DNA of 8,300 nucleotides from an uncultured Blastococcus sp. (GTDB taxonomy: Bacteria > Actinomycetota > Actinomycetes > Mycobacteriales > Antricoccaceae), in contig CAMIGT010000038.1 in assembly GCA_946221975.1 (NCBI GenBank), positions 1-8,300 of the forward strand, in the 5' to 3' direction. The notes beneath the pieces are model-generated. The model saw only the letters and a program-made list of their open reading frames with translations. It had not been told where the DNA came from and ran no database searches. Each line of letters starts with the position of its first letter. Position 1 is the stretch's first letter. The position numbers were made by a program, and so were the translations under genes. Below, piece after piece: positions 1 to 5,259 of the stretch.

Positions 1-774
1 GAGCCGTTCCAGCGCAAGTGCATGGACAAGATCGCGCAGTTCCAGCGCGAGGGGCGCACCATCGTGCTCGTCAGCCACTCCGCCGACCAGGTGGGTCGGA
101 TCTGTGATCGCACGATGCTGCTCAATGGCGGCGAGCTGGTCTTCGATGGCGACCCGGTCGAGGGCCTGCGCGAGCTGCGACGCGGCTTCGAGGAAGACCG
201 CCTGCGCGCTGAGGAAGCCGCTCGTGACCGCCAGGTCCCGCAGGGCCTTCCCGAGCTGCCGAACGGCGACGCCGACGACGCCGACGAGGCCGAGACCCGG
301 TATATCTCAGCGCATGCCCGACTCAACGGTGTCGAGGTGACCGGCTCGCAGATGCATAACGGGATCATCAGCGAGGACGCGGATATCGTGGTCACCCTCG
401 ACTGCGAGTTCACCGCGAAGATCGGCTCGTGGGACGCCGGCATCGGTATCGAGACGGCGTCCGGGCAACCGGTCTACAGCGTCAGCACCAGCGACCTCGG
501 TGTCGAGCTTCCGCCGAACACCGGGCGCACCGAGGTGCGGTTCACCCTGCCGCGCAACAAGTTCGGGCGTGGACAGTACGTCGTCAACGCGGCGATGGCT
601 CGCTACAAAGGCGAGCTGATCGCCGGGCTGAACCCGGCCGCCACGTTCGAGATCGAGAACTCCGGGCGCGGCAACGGCGTGATCGCCATCCAGCCCGAGG
701 TCGAGGTCAGCGCCCCGATGGCCGACGCCCGCCGCGCCGACGCTCGCAACACCGACGTGGCTGAGACGCGCTAG
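1..774 (+). CDS. wzt: Wzt-type polysaccharide ABC transporter ATP-binding protein, C-terminal part (5' truncated by window)
   Basis: This is the ATPase subunit of a two-component ABC exporter that would move a lipid-linked polysaccharide across the cytoplasmic membrane. The reading frame is open from base 1, so the Walker A, signature and Walker B segments lie outside the window. The first visible residues, EPFQRKC, match the stretch just after the D-loop in this family. The switch-histidine motif IVLVSHS is at visible residues 21-27, followed by a typical LLNGGELVFDGDP end of the nucleotide-binding domain. After a charged, acidic linker (visible residues about 60-98), residues about 99-232 fit the Wzt C-terminal beta-sandwich that binds the exported glycan (segments TRYISAHARLNGVEV and GRGQYVVNAAMARY). 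The last 25 residues are Asp/Arg/Ala-rich and look disordered. The permease partner is not in the window and is probably to the left. The TAG stop (772-774) overlaps the stop of the convergent methyltransferase gene. Confidence 0.88.
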   Translation, partial: EPFQRKCMDKIAQFQREGRTIVLVSHSADQVGRICDRTMLLNGGELVFDGDPVEGLRELRRGFEEDRLRAEEAARDRQVPQGLPELPNGDADDADEAETRYISAHARLNGVEVTGSQMHNGIISEDADIVVTLDCEFTAKIGSWDAGIGIETASGQPVYSVSTSDLGVELPPNTGRTEVRFTLPRNKFGRGQYVVNAAMARYKGELIAGLNPAATFEIENSGRGNGVIAIQPEVEVSAPMADARRADARNTDVAETR

Positions 775-1994
775 TCGTCCTTGCGGCCCTTCAGCCAGCG
801 CGCGGGGCTCAACGCAGCGTGCCCCACCTGGTAGGAGCGCGACTTACGGAGCGCGGCCAGCTCGGTGCGTTCCTCAGCCAGCGCCGACGACAGCTCGTCG
901 ATCCGCTGCTGCAGCTGGTCGATCTGCTGCTCCTGGGCCTGTGCGGTCTCGCTGTCCTCGCCGCGTTGGGCACGCAGCTGCTCGATCTCGCGGTCGGCGG
1001 CTTGGCGATAGGCGTTGGCCAGATCTCGCGAGGCGCGCAGCTCGGTCAGCGCGATCGTGTGGTCGCGGGTGTAGTTGAGGAACTCAGCATTGCCGGTCTG
1101 CTCTGCAAACGGCGCAAGGTGTGTGCCCTTGTCGAAGACCACCACCGAGTCATAGGCATGCAGGCCGGTGAGCTGGCGGGCCCACACGGGGTCGAGCTCG
1201 ACGTCTCGGTGGTAGGAGTGCAGGTGATCCAGGCGATTCTTGCTCCACTCGATAAAGGTCCCCGGGCGCTGGTCGCCGCCGTCCCAATCAGCCCAGTACG
1301 ACGTGTGGGTGTCCTCGACGATGTAGACGCCGCCGTCACTGAGCAACGGAAACAGCGTCTCGATCGAGATGATCTGCTGCTGCATGAAGTGCCCGCCGTC
1401 ATCGACGATGATGTCAAACGGTCCGTACTCGTCGTTGATGTGGCGCAGGAAGTCCGGGTCGCTCTGGTCGCCGATCTCGATCGTGTCGGCATCCGAACCG
1501 AACAGCGTCGCTGTGTGGTCGACATCGACGCCCACGAGGGTGGCTTCGGAGCCGAAGTAGTCACGCCACATCTGCATCGAGCCACCGCGATACACGCCGA
1601 TCTCGAGCATCGAGATCGGTCGGCCTCGGAACGGCGCAAGGTGGCGGTGGTAGATCGGGAAGTAGTGCACCCACTTGTCGATGACCTTGCCGGCGCGGTG
1701 CGTGCCGAAGAAGGCAAAGAGCGGGTTGTCCTTCATCGCCGCCGGCTCGTCGCCGGCATAGAACGCCGCGCGGTAGCAGTCATACATCCGACCCGACGGC
1801 GGAACCTGCCCGCGGAAGGTATCGCCCATCCGGCGGCAGATCTCCGACGCGCTGCCGCCGGCGGTGATGGCGGCCGTGAGCGCCGCTTCTTGCTCGGCGG
1901 TCACTGATTGCGACTCGCCCAGCAGCTGCACGGCCCGCTCCGGAACTCCGGCGAGTACGGCGTGCAACACCAGCGACAGGTCCTCGGCGTTCAC
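771..1994 (-). CDS. Class I SAM-dependent methyltransferase with C-terminal coiled coil
   Basis: Probable sugar O-methyltransferase acting in the cytoplasm on a nucleotide sugar or on the growing glycan. Of 407 residues, 1-85 are an alpha-helical N-terminal part. The Rossmann methyltransferase core follows: the SAM-binding motif LEIGVYRGGS is at 130-139, the acidic end of beta-2 (VGVDVD) at 154-159, IIVDDGGH at 195-202 and IVEDTH at 225-230. The Asp and Glu-Asp pairs in the last two resemble the metal ligands of MycE/MycF-type macrolide-sugar methyltransferases (family knowledge; residues not aligned here). From about 312 to 385 there is a coiled coil with clean heptads (I358, L361, I365, L368, L372, L379, L382), then a basic tail containing SRSYQVGHAALSPARWLKGRK. 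The start is GTG at 1994, inside a GTGA overlap with the stop of the upstream glycosyltransferase gene, with AAGGGAG eight bases upstream. It is the last gene of the leftward run. The methyl acceptor is unknown. Confidence 0.87.
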   Translation of the reverse strand: MNAEDLSLVLHAVLAGVPERAVQLLGESQSVTAEQEAALTAAITAGGSASEICRRMGDTFRGQVPPSGRMYDCYRAAFYAGDEPAAMKDNPLFAFFGTHRAGKVIDKWVHYFPIYHRHLAPFRGRPISMLEIGVYRGGSMQMWRDYFGSEATLVGVDVDHTATLFGSDADTIEIGDQSDPDFLRHINDEYGPFDIIVDDGGHFMQQQIISIETLFPLLSDGGVYIVEDTHTSYWADWDGGDQRPGTFIEWSKNRLDHLHSYHRDVELDPVWARQLTGLHAYDSVVVFDKGTHLAPFAEQTGNAEFLNYTRDHTIALTELRASRDLANAYRQAADREIEQLRAQRGEDSETAQAQEQQIDQLQQRIDELSSALAEERTELAALRKSRSYQVGHAALSPARWLKGRKDD

Positions 1995-3025
1995 TCGGTC
2001 AACTCCCTTTGTGTGTCGAGGTCGACGACCTCGCTACCGGTCCCCTGGCGGCGCCCGGCTTCCAGCGAGCGCTGCGCGTGGATGTCGAGGTCAGCCAGGT
2101 CGACCGTCGTACTCTCGGCGTAGCTGCGCCATTTGGTCGCGACGTACTGCGGGTTGCGCACCAGCCACGACAGCTTCTGCAGCTTCGAGTACTGCCGGTC
2201 GCGCAGCGTGTCGCGCCAGCCGTGGATTGTGTCGCGGATCGTCAGTCGCCGTCGCGAGCGCTCATCGAGCGGGCCCGGGCCGATACCGAGCTTGCGCAGC
2301 CCGACGACCTCGTCAAACGTCCGAGCCGCGAGCTCGGCGCGAGTGAGGTCGTTGGAGTGCTCCACGACTGCGCGGGGGGCGTACGCCTTTGCCAGTCCGT
2401 GGTCGAGCACGTCCTTGCCAAACAACTGGTCTTCGGCGTAGTCGACGTCGCGGTAGGGGATGTCACCGACGAGTACGGCGCGGCGTGCCGCCGAGTTGAC
2501 GTCGGAGTAGAACGCCGCGGCCCCGTTGAGACCGGGGTCGGTCATCGCGTCGCTGCGGAAGTAGACCGTCGTCCCGAAGTCCGGGCCTAGCCCAGAAAAC
2601 ACCTGATATATCTCGCGTTTAAGCAGCGGGTAGCAGTTTGCCCGCGGCACTTGCTTGCCCGTGACGCCGGCGACCTCCGGGAAGCGTAGGAACGGGTCGA
2701 CGAGCTCGCGCAGCCACATCGGGTTGGCCGGGATCGCGTCCTGCGTCAGATAGGCGACGATCTCGCCGGTTGCCATCTGCGCGGCGAGGTTGCGCGTGCG
2801 GCCGTGCCCAAACTCCGAGTTCGGGATCTGGTGCAGCCGCACCTCGGGGAACTCGCGCACGATTGCGACTGTGCGATCGCGCGATCCCGAGTCGATGACG
2901 AGGACGTCGACGTCGCCGTCGTAGTCCTGCGCCCGGATGCCTTCGAGCACCCGCCGGACGTAGTCCTCGCCGTTGAAGGTCGGGATGAACACCGTGACCG
3001 ACGGGAGCGGACTCGCCTTAGCCAT
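1991..3025 (-). CDS. Family 2 glycosyltransferase, rhamnosyltransferase-like
   Basis: Inverting GT-A glycosyltransferase of 344 residues, probably adding a deoxyhexose such as rhamnose to a lipid-linked glycan at the inner membrane face. Visible motifs in order: the nucleotide-binding beta-1 strand VTVFIPTFNGED at 10-21; IDSGSRDRT at 44-52, where DSGS is typical of dTDP-rhamnose transferases; FGHGRTRN at 72-79; YLTQDA at 92-97, which takes the place of the DXD metal site (Asp96), again as in RfbF-type rhamnosyltransferases; the acceptor segment FYSDVNSAARR at 172-182; and YAEDQLFG at 196-203 with the likely catalytic base Glu198/Asp199. No membrane segment is seen. The start is ATG at 3025, eight bases inside the end of the epimerase gene and preceded by AGGAGA. 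The frame stays open upstream to 3136, but the added 37 residues are low-complexity and overlap the neighbouring gene. It is coupled by a GTGA overlap to the methyltransferase downstream. Donor specificity is inferred, not shown. Confidence 0.88.
   Translation of the reverse strand: MAKASPLPSVTVFIPTFNGEDYVRRVLEGIRAQDYDGDVDVLVIDSGSRDRTVAIVREFPEVRLHQIPNSEFGHGRTRNLAAQMATGEIVAYLTQDAIPANPMWLRELVDPFLRFPEVAGVTGKQVPRANCYPLLKREIYQVFSGLGPDFGTTVYFRSDAMTDPGLNGAAAFYSDVNSAARRAVLVGDIPYRDVDYAEDQLFGKDVLDHGLAKAYAPRAVVEHSNDLTRAELAARTFDEVVGLRKLGIGPGPLDERSRRRLTIRDTIHGWRDTLRDRQYSKLQKLSWLVRNPQYVATKWRSYAESTTVDLADLDIHAQRSLEAGRRQGTGSEVVDLDTQRELTE
2003..2009 (-). promoter_or_regulatory. Ribosome binding site AAGGGAG of the methyltransferase gene
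   Basis: AAGGGAG lies eight bases upstream of the GTG at 1994, inside the end of the upstream glycosyltransferase gene. It supports the GTGA overlap as a real reinitiation point. Confidence 0.7.
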
Positions 3026-3932
3026 GGGCCTCAATCTCCTGCCAGGTCTTCGCGATCCCGCTATGCAGATCGGTGAGCTCAGGTGCGCCGAACTCCGCGC
3101 TGTACCGGTCGATGTCGAGCACGATGCGATCGACATACGACGCCGGCTGCGGCTGGTCGACGATCTGCAGCTCGCGGCCGGTTACCTCGGTGATCGCGTC
3201 GAACACCTCATTGACCGATAAGCCGCTGCCGCTGCCGAGGTTGTAGATCGACTCCGTTGGCACGGTGCGGGTCATCTGGGTGACCATCTGCACGACATCC
3301 TCGACATAGATGTAATCGCGAACCATCGACCCGTCACCGAGGCGGACGACCGGGGCACCTTGCGCCACATTGCGCAACACGATCGGGATGAGTCCCTGCT
3401 TGCGTTCGGGATGCTGGCGCGGCCCGAACGGGTTGGAGATGCGCAGCGCGAACGACTGCAGCCCATGCTTGGCACGAAAGAAGCTCAGGTAGTTCTCGAT
3501 CGCAAGTTTACCGATGCCGTAAGGCGAAATCGGCGCCGCTGGGTCGGTCTCGGCGAGGGTGGACTTGGTCGTCGGACCGTAGATCGCCCCGCCCGTCGAG
3601 GAGAAGTAGAACCGCTCCACCCCGGCATCGGCGCACTGCTGCAGCAGCGATACCGACTGTCGGATATTGAGCACGTCGTCGGCCGGATGCAAGTCAGCGC
3701 TGGCCGGAGTGCTCATCGACAGGAAGTGGTAGACGTATTCGTGGCCGGGCACGACGTCCGCGAGCGCGTCGTCGTTGGTGAAGTTGCCGTGCACGGCACG
3801 GGCATCGGCGCTGAACTGCGGGTCGGTGGCGAAGTGGTCGAACACGGTGAGCTCGTGCCCGTCGGCGGCGAGGGCATCCACAAGATGTGAGCCGAGGAAG
3901 CCGTTGCCCCCGACGACGAGGCACTTAGCCAC
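3018..3932 (-). CDS. NAD-dependent epimerase/dehydratase (extended SDR, GalE-like)
   Basis: Extended short-chain dehydrogenase of 304 residues acting on a nucleotide sugar in the cytoplasm, such as a 4-epimerase, 4,6-dehydratase or 4-reductase. The NAD-binding glycine motif VGGNGFLGSHL is at 7-17 and an acidic residue (Asp32) ends beta-2. The catalytic region has SSTGGAIYG at 111-119 and the active-site YGIGK at 138-142 (Tyr138, Lys142). SNPFGPRQ at 166-173 and RDYIYVEDVV at 205-214 are characteristic of GalE/RmlB-like sugar-nucleotide enzymes. The length is at the short end for the family (about 310-340). The start is GTG at 3932, preceded by GGAAAGGG with six bases between, and it overlaps the WsaF-like gene by eight bases. 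The 3' end overlaps the next glycosyltransferase start by eight bases. The exact reaction cannot be read from these motifs, and no other sugar-nucleotide pathway genes are present here. Confidence 0.9.
   Translation of the reverse strand: MAKCLVVGGNGFLGSHLVDALAADGHELTVFDHFATDPQFSADARAVHGNFTNDDALADVVPGHEYVYHFLSMSTPASADLHPADDVLNIRQSVSLLQQCADAGVERFYFSSTGGAIYGPTTKSTLAETDPAAPISPYGIGKLAIENYLSFFRAKHGLQSFALRISNPFGPRQHPERKQGLIPIVLRNVAQGAPVVRLGDGSMVRDYIYVEDVVQMVTQMTRTVPTESIYNLGSGSGLSVNEVFDAITEVTGRELQIVDQPQPASYVDRIVLDIDRYSAEFGAPELTDLHSGIAKTWQEIEAHG
3035..3040 (-). promoter_or_regulatory. Ribosome binding site AGGAGA of the rhamnosyltransferase-like gene
   Basis: AGGAGA lies nine bases upstream of ATG 3025, within the end of the epimerase gene. 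It supports this start over the longer frame open to 3136. Confidence 0.7.
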
Positions 3933-5205
3933 GCATGACCCTTTCCATCGCCTGCACCATCTGTCGCCCAGACGCGCTCCAGTCCTTATCGACCAGCGAG
4001 TCGGCGATCCGGCGCGCCGGGCTCTGTTCGGCGTACTCGTCGACGACCTCGGACAGCGCGCGGGCCAGCGCCTTCGGTGCGAGCGGCACGTAGCGGATGT
4101 TGGGGTTGGCGCTGACCATCGTGTTGTTGGCGCCGTCGTTGACGACCGGGGTGACGCCGGCTGCCATGAGCTCCAGCGGCAGCAGCGACATGTTGGTTAG
4201 CGACAGCACAAGCCCTGCCGCGCAGCGGTTGTAGAGCTCGTTGAGGTCGTCGAGGTCCATGTCGGCGTGATCGACGAACTCGAACCCGAGGTCATAGCCA
4301 GAGACATCCCAGCCGGCGAGATTGATCGTCACATCAGGGCGCAGTTTGGCGAACTCCTCCAGCGCGAGTACACCGAGCTCGAACGCCCGACGCGGCGTCA
4401 CCGGCCGAGCGTAGAAGAATATCTCCTTGCGCGGCGCGTCGTTGGTGACGAAGTAGGTCTGCTTGTCGGCGGAGAAGTCGAATCGGTCGCAGTTCATGCC
4501 GTAGTCGCGGCGGAGCCGGTCCTGTAGCCACGCGCCCGCGGTGATGCCGTGAAAGCCGAAGTGGTAGGTGTTTTCGGCCAGCACCGACTCGGTGCCGGTC
4601 GGGTAGAAGTCCGGCTCGAAGTCCTGCACGAAGTAGAAGCGCTGGGCCGCAGAGCGATCGAGGAACGCCGGGTACGCCGTCTCCCAGCCGGTCGCGACGA
4701 TCGCATCGACGTTGGGGCCCACGCCCGCGGCGCCGTCGTACAGCCAGATCGGTGCGTTGACCTTGGCGTAAGCGGGTGTCTCGGCGAGCATGTCGCGAAT
4801 ATGCGGCACGCTGACCGCGTGGTCGTTGTGCCAGTAGAGGTGGATGCTGACCGTGTGCCCGGCCTGCTCGAGATAGGAGATGAACCGGAAGATGTTGTGA
4901 TGCCCGCCCCCGGAGCGGCCGGGGGGAGACATGATCCACGCGAAGTGGATCGGGCCCTCGGGCACGCGATGCGGGTGCGCTAACGACGGGTGCGGCACCG
5001 TCCAATCCACGGCCTCGGCGTCCTGCCACTTGACCAGGGTCTGGATCCCCGGTCCGGGCGGCGTGGGGCCCACCTTGCGCAGCAGCTCCTCGGTGACGCT
5101 GCGCCATCCGCCTTCCTTCATCAGGGTCGCTGCCGTCCGCGCCTTGCGGGTGGCGATGGTGAGGAGATTCAAACCCGTGTCCTTCGAGCGGTGGCGGTGA
5201 ACCAC
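3925..5205 (-). CDS. WsaF-like glycosyltransferase (GT4-type, probable rhamnosyltransferase)
   Basis: GT-B glycosyltransferase, 426 residues from the GTG at 5205 or 415 from a better-placed TTG at 5172. The N-terminal domain has HFAWIMSPPGRSGGGH at 87-102 followed by NIFRFISYLEQAGHTVSIHL, which resembles the N-terminal domain of WsaF, the beta-1,2-rhamnosyltransferase of the Geobacillus S-layer glycan. FYFVQDFEPDFYP at 190-202 is also typical. The C-terminal donor domain runs from about 262 (IFFYARP) and contains LSLTNMSLLPLELMAAG at 334-350; Glu345 sits where the second Glu of the GT4 E-x7-E motif lies, while the first is not a Glu (Thr337). The protein is soluble, with no transmembrane helix visible. 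It is the first gene of the coupled glycan block, 54 or 87 bases after the SpoIID-protein gene, and its TAA stop lies inside the epimerase start (GTGGCTAA). Family membership is fairly sure; the sugar is inferred from the WsaF resemblance. Confidence 0.85.
   Translation of the reverse strand: MVHRHRSKDTGLNLLTIATRKARTAATLMKEGGWRSVTEELLRKVGPTPPGPGIQTLVKWQDAEAVDWTVPHPSLAHPHRVPEGPIHFAWIMSPPGRSGGGHHNIFRFISYLEQAGHTVSIHLYWHNDHAVSVPHIRDMLAETPAYAKVNAPIWLYDGAAGVGPNVDAIVATGWETAYPAFLDRSAAQRFYFVQDFEPDFYPTGTESVLAENTYHFGFHGITAGAWLQDRLRRDYGMNCDRFDFSADKQTYFVTNDAPRKEIFFYARPVTPRRAFELGVLALEEFAKLRPDVTINLAGWDVSGYDLGFEFVDHADMDLDDLNELYNRCAAGLVLSLTNMSLLPLELMAAGVTPVVNDGANNTMVSANPNIRYVPLAPKALARALSEVVDEYAEQSPARRIADSLVDKDWSASGRQMVQAMERVMRG
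5180..5184 (-). promoter_or_regulatory. Ribosome binding site AAGGA favouring the TTG start at 5172
   Basis: AAGGA is followed by a seven-base spacer and TTG (5172-5170), whose product begins with NLLTIATRKARTA. The upstream GTG at 5205 has no comparable site. This argues for TTG as the true start of the WsaF-like gene. Confidence 0.5.
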
Positions 5206-5208
5206 CTG

Positions 5209-5214
5209 ATTCTA
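5209..5214 (-). promoter_or_regulatory. Possible -10 box TAGAAT for the glycan gene block
   Basis: On the minus strand TAGAAT is one base from TATAAT and sits between the stop of the SpoIID-protein gene and the WsaF-like gene. Transcription would begin around 5201-5204, just past the GTG at 5205 and about 30 bases before the TTG at 5172. No good -35 match is found 16-18 bases upstream. Confidence 0.4.
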
Positions 5215-5259
5215 GAGGACAACCAGCGCCGATCCCTGAGGTCGGGCCAGCCCGTGCCG

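Noticed and set aside
767..802. CGCGCT (767-772) / AGCGCG (797-802) stem as a terminator at the convergent junction
   Set aside because: Only six base pairs with a 24-base loop and no T-tract; such stems are common by chance at this GC content.
819..1907. Long open frame on the plus strand (about 362 codons) opposite the methyltransferase gene
   Set aside because: It mirrors the codon pattern of a clearly recognisable methyltransferase on the other strand. Its product has no known motifs and is typical of high-GC antisense shadows.
2009..2590. Plus-strand open frames opposite the rhamnosyltransferase-like gene
   Set aside because: No recognisable domain, no ribosome site, and complete overlap with a well-supported gene.
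3026..3136. N-terminal extension of the family 2 glycosyltransferase to 3136
   Set aside because: The 37 added residues are Ser/Arg-rich, unlike any glycosyltransferase N-terminus, and lie inside the epimerase gene. ATG 3025 has a good ribosome site.
3360..3890. Plus-strand open frame opposite the epimerase gene
   Set aside because: Antisense shadow of a gene with an intact NAD site and YxxxK motif.
4334..5107. Second minus-strand frame within the WsaF-like gene
   Set aside because: The product is Arg/Pro/Ala-rich low complexity, as expected from reading a high-GC gene out of frame.
5215..5259. Possible terminator after the SpoIID/LytB gene
   Set aside because: Short GC-rich matches such as CCGA/TCGG form only a four-pair stem, with no T-tract on the transcribed strand.
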